Shown one piece after another: positions 1 to 8,167 of a DNA stretch of 64,000 bases. Within the stretch, counting starts at the first letter, position 1. Each line of letters starts with the position of its first letter. Origin of the DNA: JBFHRE01 sp041746105 (lineage in GTDB: Bacteria; Actinomycetota; Acidimicrobiia; Spongiisociales; ZC4RG35); the NCBI GenBank assembly GCA_041746105.1, contig JBGTHP010000003.1, positions 186,001 to 250,000 of the forward strand, in the 5' to 3' direction. The position numbers and the translations under genes are program-made. The notes under the pieces are model-generated. The model made no database searches and had not been told where the DNA came from. It saw only the letters and a program-made list of their open reading frames with translations.

Positions 1-2
1 AA

Positions 3-758
3 TCGCTGAAACTCCAGCCGTCGGATTACGAAGTGGATGAAGGCGGGACCGTCGCCGATGCGATCCTCGCCTCACAGAGAACCCTCCGATCCTCGTCGAG
101 CAAGAGTTCGGATCTCCCCGATCGGCTAAAAAAAGTTGCGCTGGTCGCCGGTGTCGTCATCCTGCTGGCAGGTTTGGCACTTGGAGCGTTTGTTGTCATC
201 AGGTTCCTCGTTTCGAGCGACCCCAATTCATCTGGCAACCCTGCAGTGTCAACCCTGGCAACAACGGCGGCGACGACTTCCCCGACGACCACGGCTCCTG
301 CGCCGACAACAACCGCCACTCCGCTGATCCCCGTGGGGTTTGCGCTTCCTGCGCCGGAGTTTGTCCAGCGTTGGAACGAAACAGCAGAGCCGATCAACCC
401 GCAGTTGCGCCTCTCCGCTCTGCTTCCAGGGGACTTCGATATACTGCTTACCCAATACATCTCGGTCGCCGGCACTGTGGCCGAGAACGGTGGCGTGTCG
501 GCGATCGAACTCAGAATCGACCCGACTGGGCCTGTCGATCAGGACGTCGTCGGGATCCAGGCGCTCGGCCTGATGATCGCCGCAGTCGATCCGAATCTCA
601 CCGGAGCCGAAAGGAAAGCCCTCCTTTCGTCGATGGGTCTGAACGTGGACAACCCAGTCCTGGTTGGAGTCGACGGTGTTGCCGCCAGCAATGGTGTCCA
701 ATACTCGCTTATCTACGAGTCGGAGGCCGTATTGCTCCGTTTCAGGGCAACTGGCTGA
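3..758 (+). CDS. Membrane-anchored protein of unknown function (5' end outside window)
   Basis: The reading frame is open from the first bases of the window, so this is probably the C-terminal part of a longer protein; a GTG at 33 is the first possible internal start. About 40 residues of polar cytoplasmic sequence precede one strongly hydrophobic segment (KVALVAGVVILLAGLALGAF). A Thr/Ala/Pro-rich linker follows, then a roughly 140-residue globular, presumably extracytoplasmic, domain that I do not recognise. The topology (one membrane segment, low-complexity linker, outside domain) is common in actinobacterial cell-surface proteins. The 3' end overlaps the convergent glycoside phosphorylase gene by 17 bases. 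No function is assigned. Confidence 0.75.
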   Translation, partial: SLKLQPSDYEVDEGGTVADAILASQRTLRSSSSKSSDLPDRLKKVALVAGVVILLAGLALGAFVVIRFLVSSDPNSSGNPAVSTLATTAATTSPTTTAPAPTTTATPLIPVGFALPAPEFVQRWNETAEPINPQLRLSALLPGDFDILLTQYISVAGTVAENGGVSAIELRIDPTGPVDQDVVGIQALGLMIAAVDPNLTGAERKALLSSMGLNVDNPVLVGVDGVAASNGVQYSLIYESEAVLLRFRATG

Positions 759-3054
759 TTGCCACCGTCTCGGGCCGTCCTGCAGCCAGACCGATCGAGT
801 CTCCGCCGACCTCGATCGTCAAGTCTCCGTCCTCGGCTGTGAATGTGGCGTGACCTGCGGTGAGTTCGACCGTCAGGTGAACTCCCCGATGTTGGATTCT
901 CAGCGTCAAACTCTTCCAGTCGTCGGGCAGCCATGGCTTGAATCGAAGCTTCGCACCGGGACCGATTCGCATTCCGCCGAAGCCAGAAACGAGGGCAAGC
1001 CAAACCCCTCCTGCGGAAGCCATGTGCACTCCGTCGGCGGCGTTGCCGGCGAGATCGGCCATGTCGATGAAAAGCGCATCCAGGAAATGTTTCAGGGCCT
1101 TGTCCGCTCGTCCTACCTCCATCCCCATGATGGCGTGCACGCACGGAGACAGTGAGGAGTCACCCGTCGTGATCGGGTCATAGAAGTCGAAGTTCCTACG
1201 TTTGGTTTCCGGATCGAATTCGTCCCAAAGCAGAAAGTTGGCGAGAAGGACATCAGCCTGTTTGAGCACCTGAAAGCGATAGATGACGAGGGGATGAAAA
1301 TGGAGCAAGAGTGGGTACTTCGACAGTGGGGTGCCTTCGAAGTCCCATCGCTCGCGTTCGAGGAACCGTCCGTCCTGTGGTGTCAGACCCGATGCTCGGT
1401 CATGGGGGATCCACATCGATCTGGCTGCTTCCGCCCAGGCGGTCGCCTCTGCAGGGTCGAGGAGGAGGCGGCCGGCCAACTCTTCAAAACCAACCGGATC
1501 GTCGTGGCGGGTCTGGTCTAGCAACTCTGCTGCATAACGCAGATTCATCCGCGCCATGGCGTTGGTGTAGGCGTTATCGTCGACGAGAGCTGTGTACTCG
1601 TCGGGTCCTGTAACTCCGTGGATGTGGAACGCGCCATCCCGATAGAACCCAAGGTCCTCCCACATTCGCGCCGTCTCAATCGCTATTTCCACACCGAGAT
1701 CTCGAACCAACTGCTCGTCGCCGGTCACTCTGGAGTAGTGGCGAATCGCATACACGATGTCGGCGTCGATGTGGTATTGGGCAGTCCCTGCCAAAAAATA
1801 CGCGGACGATTCGTCGCCTGAAATGGTGCGCCACGGGTACAAGGCGCCTTTCTGCGAAAGCTCTGCCGCCCTGCGTCTGGCCTGGGGGAGCGTTGCATGG
1901 CGATATCGAATGACCTCGGCCGCCGCCGCCGGATCGGCCGATGCCAGGAAAGGCATGACGTAGATCTCGGTGTCCCAGAAATAGTGACCGTCATAGGCTT
2001 GCCCGGTCAGTCCTTTGGCCGGTATCGACCGGCGATCGAGATGCATGGATGCCTGCCGGAGTTGGAACAGGGTCCAGCGAATCGCCCTCTGTATCTGGGG
2101 TCCGGCGTCGACTGCGATGTCCGCCGTCTTCCAGAAATGGTCAAGGACCTGGCGGTGCTCGTCAGCGAAGTGTTCGAATGGCTCGCCCGTTAGGACGTCG
2201 AGCGAGTCGGAAGCCGCTTGACGTGCCTGCGCCGGATCGGTCGATATCTGGAATACCGCCCATTTGGCGATTACGACCGGCTGGTTCGGGGACAGTTGGA
2301 TCCCAAGTGCCAACGAACCTTCTGGTGACATCTTCGCGCTGTGCGGCAAGCTGACGGAGTGGTCGACACCAATCGCGAGCGGGAGCATTGATCCGGCTGT
2401 CTGCCACGAACGGAGGATCCTGCGCTGGCCGGCTTCTGTCGAGATCGGCAGTAATGCCGGGCGAGATGAAGGCGCCGCTTTGCGCGGATCGGTGTGTTTT
2501 GGTGCGCCACGTCGTTGCCGGTCTGTGAGAGTCGATTTGATGTCCACCCTGGCCGGTTTGTTGGTGGTGATCTCGAGCCGCATTCCGAGCGTGTCAGGGC
2601 GCGACAGGGAGACCATTCGTTCGCGTCTCACGGTCGTTTCGATGCCGCTGGGCCCGCGATAGTGGCCCTGTTCGATGAGGAGCCCCTGGCGGAAATCGAG
2701 TCGCCGCGAGTAGGAGATTGCCTCGGACGGGTAGAGCGCCACGCCGTCGATCGAAATCTCGAATTGGGTGGCGTCGGGCAGGTTGACGATGGTCTGGCCG
2801 AGGTCGGCCAGACCGTAGGCGAACTCCGGATGCACGATGGGCCACGATTCGTAGAGGCCGTTCAGAAAGGTGCCGCGGTCCGTTTCCGAAACACATTCCG
2901 AGAACTGTCCTCGTACGCCGATGTTCCCGTTCGACAGCGCGAATAGTGTTTCCGTCAGGCGATGGAACTCTGGTGCCCAGGCCGCTTCGATCAGAGCCCA
3001 TGGGTCGTCTGGGAACAGTTCTGGTGGCAAATCGGTCCGTGTTGCCCCGATCAT
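742..3054 (-). CDS. Glycoside hydrolase family 65 disaccharide phosphorylase (maltose/kojibiose/trehalose phosphorylase type)
   Basis: This 770-residue protein has the normal length for GH65. These enzymes split an alpha-linked disaccharide with phosphate to give beta-glucose 1-phosphate and glucose. The N-terminal beta-sandwich domain (about 1-270) is followed by the (alpha/alpha)6 catalytic domain. The general acid is Glu486 in GPDEY, and the phosphate-binding elements KQADVLL (about 598-604) and GDSSLSPC (about 631-638) are present. It lies directly downstream of a beta-phosphoglucomutase-like gene with an ATGA overlap, the classic pairing that turns the glucose 1-phosphate into glucose 6-phosphate. 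The sequence does not tell me which disaccharide is the substrate. The product is probably cytoplasmic, as no signal peptide is visible. Confidence 0.92.
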   Translation of the reverse strand: MIGATRTDLPPELFPDDPWALIEAAWAPEFHRLTETLFALSNGNIGVRGQFSECVSETDRGTFLNGLYESWPIVHPEFAYGLADLGQTIVNLPDATQFEISIDGVALYPSEAISYSRRLDFRQGLLIEQGHYRGPSGIETTVRRERMVSLSRPDTLGMRLEITTNKPARVDIKSTLTDRQRRGAPKHTDPRKAAPSSRPALLPISTEAGQRRILRSWQTAGSMLPLAIGVDHSVSLPHSAKMSPEGSLALGIQLSPNQPVVIAKWAVFQISTDPAQARQAASDSLDVLTGEPFEHFADEHRQVLDHFWKTADIAVDAGPQIQRAIRWTLFQLRQASMHLDRRSIPAKGLTGQAYDGHYFWDTEIYVMPFLASADPAAAAEVIRYRHATLPQARRRAAELSQKGALYPWRTISGDESSAYFLAGTAQYHIDADIVYAIRHYSRVTGDEQLVRDLGVEIAIETARMWEDLGFYRDGAFHIHGVTGPDEYTALVDDNAYTNAMARMNLRYAAELLDQTRHDDPVGFEELAGRLLLDPAEATAWAEAARSMWIPHDRASGLTPQDGRFLERERWDFEGTPLSKYPLLLHFHPLVIYRFQVLKQADVLLANFLLWDEFDPETKRRNFDFYDPITTGDSSLSPCVHAIMGMEVGRADKALKHFLDALFIDMADLAGNAADGVHMASAGGVWLALVSGFGGMRIGPGAKLRFKPWLPDDWKSLTLRIQHRGVHLTVELTAGHATFTAEDGDLTIEVGGDSIGLAAGRPETVAISQLP

Positions 3055-3776
3055 CCGAGTTCGCCAACCAACTCTTCGAGATCCCCGATGACTCGATCTG
3101 CCCCAGCCGCCAGAAGTTGTCCGGCCGGAATATCTCGCGCCACTCCGACAACGAGTCCGAAGTGCCCCGCCGCGCCGGCTTCTACGCCGGCCACCGCATC
3201 CTCGACCACCACGGTGTCGGCCGGCACAAGGTTGAGCATCTTGGCCGCCGTGACAAACATCGCAGGATCGGGCTTGCCAGGCAGCTCAAGCTCGGCCGCC
3301 ACGATCCCGTCGATCACCAGAGACGGGCGTCCCGTCAGACCGGCGCCGGCGAGTACTGCTCCAGCATTCGCACTGGAACTGACCACCCCCCAGGTGGTTC
3401 CACGTTCATCGAGTCGCTCGAGCAGATGTGCCGACCCGGCGTAGGGGGCGATGCCGTCCTTCCCGATTATGTCGTTGAAGCGTTGGTTCTTCATGTTGCC
3501 GATGGCCTGGATGGTGCCGAAGCCAGGAGGGTCCGAGCCATTTCCCTCTGCGACGACAATATCGCGGGACTGAAGGAAGTTTCTGACGCCGTCGTAACGG
3601 CGTCGGCCGTCCACGTGGGCGAGGTAGTCGCTTGGCAGGAACCGGTATCCCGAGCCGATGGCCATGAGAAACGAGTCGAAGGTTTCTTTCCATGCACGGC
3701 TGTGGACGTCGGCAGTCGGAGTGAGTACGCCGTCGAGGTCGAAGAGAAAACCAGATGCATGAGCCAGTTCGAGCAT
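3051..3776 (-). CDS. HAD-family hydrolase, beta-phosphoglucomutase-like
   Basis: The 241-residue protein begins with the HAD motif FLFDLDGVLTP (nucleophile Asp13, acid/base Asp15), has the Ser motif in VVSSSANAG, and ends with the motif III/IV region VVEDAVAGVEAG. This arrangement is typical of the beta-PGM subfamily with a helical cap. It overlaps the GH65 phosphorylase start by four bases and is transcribed first. The likely role is interconversion of beta-glucose 1-phosphate and glucose 6-phosphate, feeding phosphorolysed disaccharide into glycolysis. The alternative is a generic sugar-phosphate phosphatase, but the GH65 partner makes the mutase more likely. Confidence 0.88.
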   Translation of the reverse strand: MLELAHASGFLFDLDGVLTPTADVHSRAWKETFDSFLMAIGSGYRFLPSDYLAHVDGRRRYDGVRNFLQSRDIVVAEGNGSDPPGFGTIQAIGNMKNQRFNDIIGKDGIAPYAGSAHLLERLDERGTTWGVVSSSANAGAVLAGAGLTGRPSLVIDGIVAAELELPGKPDPAMFVTAAKMLNLVPADTVVVEDAVAGVEAGAAGHFGLVVGVARDIPAGQLLAAGADRVIGDLEELVGELG

Positions 3777-3859
3777 GGAACGAGAGTAGGTCGTGCGGAG
3801 TCGGGTTTTGAGACGTTCGTAGTTTGCCGGTTTTTGTGGCTGAAGCCATCATCGCAAAG

Positions 3860-4540
3860 GTGAGGATTTTGATCGTTGAAGATGAGGTCGATCTGGCGGA
3901 TGCGATCGCCAGGGGTATCCGCCGCAGTGGGCACGGCGTCGATGTTGCCTCGTCGATCGTGGCCGCCGAGCAGAAGCTGGCGGGAGCCGCGTATGACCTG
4001 GTCATCTTGGACTGGGGTCTCCCCGACGGTGATGGGGTTGAACTGTGCCGGATGGTCAAGAACGGGATGCTCCCCACCTTTCTCGATTCGCGGCCCAAGG
4101 TGCTGATGTTGACTGCCAGGGATGCACTTGCCGATCGGGTAGAAGGACTCGACTCCGGGGCCGATGATTATCTAATCAAACCGTTCGCCTTTGCCGAACT
4201 CGAAGCCAGAATCAGAGCGTTGTTGCGCCGGGATTCCGAGGGCGGAGCCCCCGTGATCGACGTGGCGGGCGTGAGCCTCGACCCTGGAAGATTCGTGGCG
4301 AGCAGAGATGGACGCCTTCTCGAACTCACGGTCAAAGAGTTCACCGTCCTCGAGTTTTTTCTCAGGAACAGCGATGTGGTGCTGAGCCAGGAAACACTGC
4401 TCGAGCACTGCTGGGATGAGATGGCCGATCCGTTCACGAACACCGTTCGCGTGACGGTTTCGAATCTTCGCAAAAAACTCGGCGCTCCGCCCCTGATCAA
4501 GACGATCCCGGGCAGGGGATACGTTCTACGGCCTCTTTAA
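3860..4540 (+). CDS. OmpR-family two-component response regulator
   Basis: The receiver domain starts at once (VRILIVEDEVDLADAI), with the phosphoacceptor Asp in VILDWGLPDGDG and the conserved Lys in LIKPFAF. The C-terminal half is a winged-helix DNA-binding domain (LTVKEFTVLEFFLRN ... NTVRVTVSNLRKKL ... IKTIPGRGYVLRP). I chose the GTG at 3860 because it places the receiver beta-1 strand at the N-terminus; a TTG at 3824 would add 12 residues. The histidine kinase follows after 38 bases and an HtrA protease comes next, an order resembling mycobacterial MprA-MprB-PepD. That suggests envelope-stress sensing, by inference from context only. Confidence 0.93.
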   Translation: MRILIVEDEVDLADAIARGIRRSGHGVDVASSIVAAEQKLAGAAYDLVILDWGLPDGDGVELCRMVKNGMLPTFLDSRPKVLMLTARDALADRVEGLDSGADDYLIKPFAFAELEARIRALLRRDSEGGAPVIDVAGVSLDPGRFVASRDGRLLELTVKEFTVLEFFLRNSDVVLSQETLLEHCWDEMADPFTNTVRVTVSNLRKKLGAPPLIKTIPGRGYVLRPL

Positions 4541-4578
4541 CCTGCGGTTTAGCCCGCCATCCCTATTGTGGGACAGCG

Positions 4579-5718
4579 ATGAGGGTCCCCGCCTTTTTCC
4601 GGACCGTTCGCTTCCGGTTGGCATTGACATCCTCGGCCATCGTCTTTGGAACAGGGGCGATGGCCCTGGGTGCGATTTACTTGATGGTTCGGTCCTATCT
4701 GGTCAGCGAAACGATCACCCGTCTCAGAGTCCAGGGTGAAGCCTTCAGGGTGGGGGACAGGGTTTTCATCGTGCCGAGGCAAGTGACGCCGGAGCAGGTC
4801 CAGAGCGTTGAGGCGGCTTATCGCCAACTGGTCCTCAATCGCGTGACCTTGACCACCTTCATCATCCTCGCCGTTTTGTTCGTGTTCAGCCTGGTGATGG
4901 GGTGGATGGCGGCGGGCAGGCTGCTTCGGCCAATCGGGGTGATGACCAAACTCGCACGCGACATCGAGGCTCGTGACCTGAGCAGACGGATCGAAGTCGA
5001 CGATCGCGACGATGAGCTTGGTCTGATGGCCGCCACCTTCAACTCGATGCTCGACCGGCTGGAGCGCTCGTTTTCCCAACAGAAGATCTTCCTTGCGCAG
5101 ACCTCCCATGACCTGCGGACACCGTTGGCGGTTATGCGCTCGAACCTCGATGTGAGCCTGGCCGATCCGCAGACCTCGGCCGAACAGTGGCGGGAAACGG
5201 CAGAGGTGGCGCTTCGTGCCGGTGAACGGATGTCCTCCATGATCGAGTCGCTTCTGACAACCGCCCGGTTCGAATCGGGCGAACTGGAATCCGTCGACAT
5301 CGATCTCGTGTCGGTCGCCGATCAACTGAGGCGGGAGGCCGGGGCGAGGGCAAATGTGGATGGGTCCGATGAAGGCCCCGTCATGGTCTGCGGGAATCGA
5401 GGCTCTTTGTTGCGGGCCGGAGGAAACCTCGTCGAGAACGCTATCGCGGTTTCCGACCGGATAACGATCCAGGCGGGTATGGAAGGGGAGTGGGGTTACC
5501 TGGCCGTTGCCGATCGCGGCCGGGGGTTTGATCACGACCTCTTGCTCGCCAGCCCACGCCTTGGTTTGGCAATCGTGAGAAGTATCGCCGAGGCGCATGC
5601 CGGGGTTTTGCTCGCCCTCGATCGGGTGGGTGGCGGATCCGTCGTGGCGGTTTTTGTTCCCGGCGCCGACAGCCGGCCCGAGGAGCCGCCAGTTGCCATC
5701 AGGCTTGCCGGCATTTAG
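4579..5718 (+). CDS. HAMP-domain sensor histidine kinase
   Basis: The 379-residue membrane kinase has a TM helix near residues 12-37, a short extracytoplasmic loop, a second TM near 90-112, a HAMP domain (to about 165), and the dimerisation/phosphoacceptor helix with His177 in SHDLRTPLAV. The HATPase domain follows, with N box NLVENAI and G1 box DRGRGF. The G2 region is reduced (PRLGLAIVRSIAEAHAG). The periplasmic loop is only about 50 residues, so the signal may be sensed in or near the membrane. It is the partner of the response regulator 38 bases upstream. Confidence 0.93.
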   Translation: MRVPAFFRTVRFRLALTSSAIVFGTGAMALGAIYLMVRSYLVSETITRLRVQGEAFRVGDRVFIVPRQVTPEQVQSVEAAYRQLVLNRVTLTTFIILAVLFVFSLVMGWMAAGRLLRPIGVMTKLARDIEARDLSRRIEVDDRDDELGLMAATFNSMLDRLERSFSQQKIFLAQTSHDLRTPLAVMRSNLDVSLADPQTSAEQWRETAEVALRAGERMSSMIESLLTTARFESGELESVDIDLVSVADQLRREAGARANVDGSDEGPVMVCGNRGSLLRAGGNLVENAIAVSDRITIQAGMEGEWGYLAVADRGRGFDHDLLLASPRLGLAIVRSIAEAHAGVLLALDRVGGGSVVAVFVPGADSRPEEPPVAIRLAGI

Positions 5719-5802
5719 AGGGGCTTCCTCTTTACCGATTCTTTAACGGAAGTCGTCCATTCTGAGTCGTAGCCAGGTTTGGTACAGCCACACGAGGAGA
5801 CC

Positions 5803-6912
5803 ATGATGACCGTTGTGACGGAGAAGGAATCGATCGAGCAGGTGACTCCGAGGCGCGCTTCGCGGTGGTCGGCCATGCTTGCGGTTCTGGCCCTTTTTGG
5901 TTCCGGTCTCGGAATCGGGTTTCTCTTCTCTGATCCTGGCACACCGCTCGTGACCGTACCCGCCGTCACCGAGGTCACGGTCGCCGCCCAAGAACCGCCG
6001 TTGTCCCCAGCACAACCCGAGACCGATCCCCTGGTCCCTGGCGACAGCAGCGAACCGATCGCCGACGTGGCGGAGGCCCTGCTTCCTTCGATAGTGCAGA
6101 TTCAGACCGGAACGGGTGTCGGGGCCGGTGTTATCTTCAACGCCGATGGCTACATCATGACCGCAGGTCATGTTGTCGAAGGCAACCAATCCGTCGAGGT
6201 GAGGCTCTTCGATGGCACGGTTTTGGACGGCGTCGTCGTGGGGTCCGATGCCGTGAACGACATTGCGCTGATCAAGATCGAGTCGAGTGGCCTGATCCCG
6301 GCACCGCTCGCTCTCGACGAGCGACCGCGAGTTGGTCAGCTGGCGATCGCCCTCGGGAGCCCTTGGGGGCTCGACTCGACGGTCACCTCTGGCATCGTGA
6401 GTGCGGTCGATAGAAGCCTGACGGACTTTGGGGGGACCCCGCGCTCGATGCTCCAGACAGACGCCGCGATCAACCCGGGAAACTCGGGAGGGCCGCTGGT
6501 AGACCGGCTCGGGCGGGTCATCGGCATCAACGTTTCGATATTCACCGAATCTGGCGCTTCGGACGGTGTTGGTTTCGCAGTTCCGATCGACCGTGCCTTC
6601 CGGGTGGCGGAGGCGATCCGCGAGGGACGGCAGTTCTCCGCGGGGTTCCTCGGGATCCGCGGCGATGACGCCGCGACCGGTTCGGCGCCGGGGGCGGTGA
6701 TCGTTGAAGTGACCCCGGGTTCCGCCGCTGCTCTTGCCGGTCTCGAGGTTGGTGACCTTCTGACAGCGATCGATGGTCGATCTGTGACCGGGATCCTCGA
6801 TCTCGCCGCCCAGATTCGAAATCGTGAAGCCGGGGATGAGGTGGTGTTGACGATCATTCGTGACGGAGAGACGATCGAAGTCACGGCCGAGCTGCGCGCC
6901 GCCGAGAGCTAG
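5803..6912 (+). CDS. HtrA/DegP-like membrane-anchored serine protease with PDZ domain
   Basis: The trypsin-like protease has the triad His123 (TAGHVVEG), Asp153 (NDIALIKI) and Ser228 (NPGNSGGPL), with one C-terminal PDZ domain (about 280-365). A single N-terminal TM helix (about 26-43) anchors it, and a Pro/Glu-rich linker leads to the protease domain outside the membrane. A GAGGAGA ribosome-binding site at 5794-5800 fits ATG 5803 or 5806. HtrA proteases degrade or refold damaged envelope proteins. Its position after a response regulator and kinase suggests it is a target of that system, as PepD is of MprAB; this is inference. Confidence 0.92.
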   Translation: MMTVVTEKESIEQVTPRRASRWSAMLAVLALFGSGLGIGFLFSDPGTPLVTVPAVTEVTVAAQEPPLSPAQPETDPLVPGDSSEPIADVAEALLPSIVQIQTGTGVGAGVIFNADGYIMTAGHVVEGNQSVEVRLFDGTVLDGVVVGSDAVNDIALIKIESSGLIPAPLALDERPRVGQLAIALGSPWGLDSTVTSGIVSAVDRSLTDFGGTPRSMLQTDAAINPGNSGGPLVDRLGRVIGINVSIFTESGASDGVGFAVPIDRAFRVAEAIREGRQFSAGFLGIRGDDAATGSAPGAVIVEVTPGSAAALAGLEVGDLLTAIDGRSVTGILDLAAQIRNREAGDEVVLTIIRDGETIEVTAELRAAES

Positions 6913-6952
6913 GAGCCCTCTCCCGAGTGGCCGGGAGCCCGGGTCGGTCGAC

Positions 6953-7130
6953 TACGATGAGAAAGCCACCCGGCAAAGGGTGGGTCGTCCGTGTCAGCGA
7001 AGTCGGTGTGATCCCGACGCTGTCCCGCAACTGTGAATCCGAATCCGGCGCCGCCGGAGATGGATGAGCCAGGTCGCCTGACTCGACGATTGGCGAACAA
7101 ACCTCGGGTGAAGGCACGTTCGTCGGCGAA
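6953..7130 (+). promoter_or_regulatory. Cobalamin riboswitch aptamer
   Basis: The segment holds the conserved core of the AdoCbl riboswitch: AGTCGGTGTGATCCCGACGC at 7001-7020 followed by TGTCCCGCAACTGTGA, which matches the family pattern GGTGxxAxxCC..GCxGxCCCGCAACTGT. The B12 box appears as GAGCCAGGTCGCCTGACTC at 7066-7084. A variable stem (TCCGAATCCGGCGCCGCCGGA) lies between them. It sits just upstream of btuF and the B12 operon, on the same strand. A hairpin CTCCCG/CGGGAG at 6920-6937 lies ahead of it without a T-run. The exact 5' and 3' limits are estimates. Confidence 0.93.
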
Positions 7131-7153
7131 AGGGACCAGCCGACAACCTCCTT

Positions 7154-7183
7154 CATCCTCCAAGATCTTGGAGGATGCTTTTT
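7154..7183 (+). terminator. Riboswitch expression platform: intrinsic terminator that also contains the btuF Shine-Dalgarno
   Basis: CATCCTCCAA-GATC-TTGGAGGATG is a perfect 10-bp stem with a 4-base loop, followed by CTTTTTA, a canonical Rho-independent terminator. The 3' arm contains GGAGGA (7170-7175), the best ribosome-binding site for the ATG at 7184. The same hairpin can therefore both end transcription and hide the ribosome-binding site when cobalamin is bound. Confidence 0.85.
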
Positions 7184-8167
7184 ATGTCGACCTACCGGTA
7201 TCGAATAAAGCCGTTCCGACGGCTCGCACTCACTCTCGCTGTTGTCTTGACTGCGACGGCGTGCGGCGTCGGTGGCGGCGAGACCACCCAACCAGCCGAA
7301 CCGGATCCCGATGTCCCATCATCGGCAGCGATATCAACCGGTTTTCCGATCACAATTTCGGCGTCCAATGGCGACGTGGTGTTGGATGCGATGCCAACAG
7401 CCATCGTTTCTCTTTCGCCTACTGCGACAGAGATGTTGTTCGCGATTGGCGCCGGCTCCCAGGTGGTCGCCGTCGACGAGTTCTCCTATTACCCGGAGGA
7501 GGCGCCGCTAACCGACTTGTCGGGTTATACGCCCAATATCGAGGCGATTGCCGGCTACGCGCCCGACTTGGTCGTTGTCGCCGATGACATCGACGGTGTG
7601 ATCGGGTCACTCGAAGGTCTGGGCATCCCTGTTCTGCAACTTCCGGCCGTGGCGAATCTGGATGAGGTTTATACCCAGATAGAGCTGGTTGGGCTGGCGT
7701 CGGGGCATAGTGCCGAAGCGACCGCTCTGGCGAGGGCGATGGCGACATCGATCGAGGATCTGGTGGCGGCGACGCCACGGCCCGAGACGCCGCTGACGTT
7801 CATGCACGAGGTCGACGCAAATCTCTACACGGCCAGTTCTGCCAGTTTCATCGGCCAGATCTACTCACTGATCGGCCTTGTCAACATCGCCGACGCCGTC
7901 GATTCGGTCGAGAGTTTTGGCTTTCCCCAGCTGTCGGAGGAGTACGTGATCCAGGCCGACCCCGACATCATCTTTCTGGCGGATGCCGCCTACGGGGAGT
8001 CTGCGGAGACCGTCGCCGCCCGCCCGGGCTGGTCAGAACTCACGGCCGTGAAGAATGGCTTGGTGATCCCAATCGATGCCGATATCTCTTCGCGGTGGGG
8101 TCCGAGACTCGTCGACTTTTTCGAGGTCGTATCGGCTGCAGCAGCCCTGGCGGCCGGAAAATCGTGA
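7184..8167 (+). CDS. btuF: Corrinoid/B12 ABC transporter substrate-binding lipoprotein (BtuF-like)
   Basis: This is a periplasmic-binding protein of the BtuF/FepB class: after a signal sequence and a lipobox-like TATAC (Cys27) come two lobes, beginning with IVSLSPTATEMLFAIGAG and the typical YAPDLVVVADD segment. It is about 327 residues long. I chose ATG 7184 because GGAGGA lies nine bases upstream; an ATG at 7175 falls inside the terminator stem. It is the first gene behind the cobalamin riboswitch, and the permease gene overlaps its stop codon. Substrate assignment to B12 or corrinoids rests on the riboswitch and the cob genes downstream; iron-siderophore binders look similar. Confidence 0.9.
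   Translation: MSTYRYRIKPFRRLALTLAVVLTATACGVGGGETTQPAEPDPDVPSSAAISTGFPITISASNGDVVLDAMPTAIVSLSPTATEMLFAIGAGSQVVAVDEFSYYPEEAPLTDLSGYTPNIEAIAGYAPDLVVVADDIDGVIGSLEGLGIPVLQLPAVANLDEVYTQIELVGLASGHSAEATALARAMATSIEDLVAATPRPETPLTFMHEVDANLYTASSASFIGQIYSLIGLVNIADAVDSVESFGFPQLSEEYVIQADPDIIFLADAAYGESAETVAARPGWSELTAVKNGLVIPIDADISSRWGPRLVDFFEVVSAAAALAAGKS

Noticed and set aside
26..475. Long minus-strand frame opposite the first protein
   Set aside because: It lies antisense to a coherent membrane protein and has no motif or ribosome-binding site; it is a shadow.
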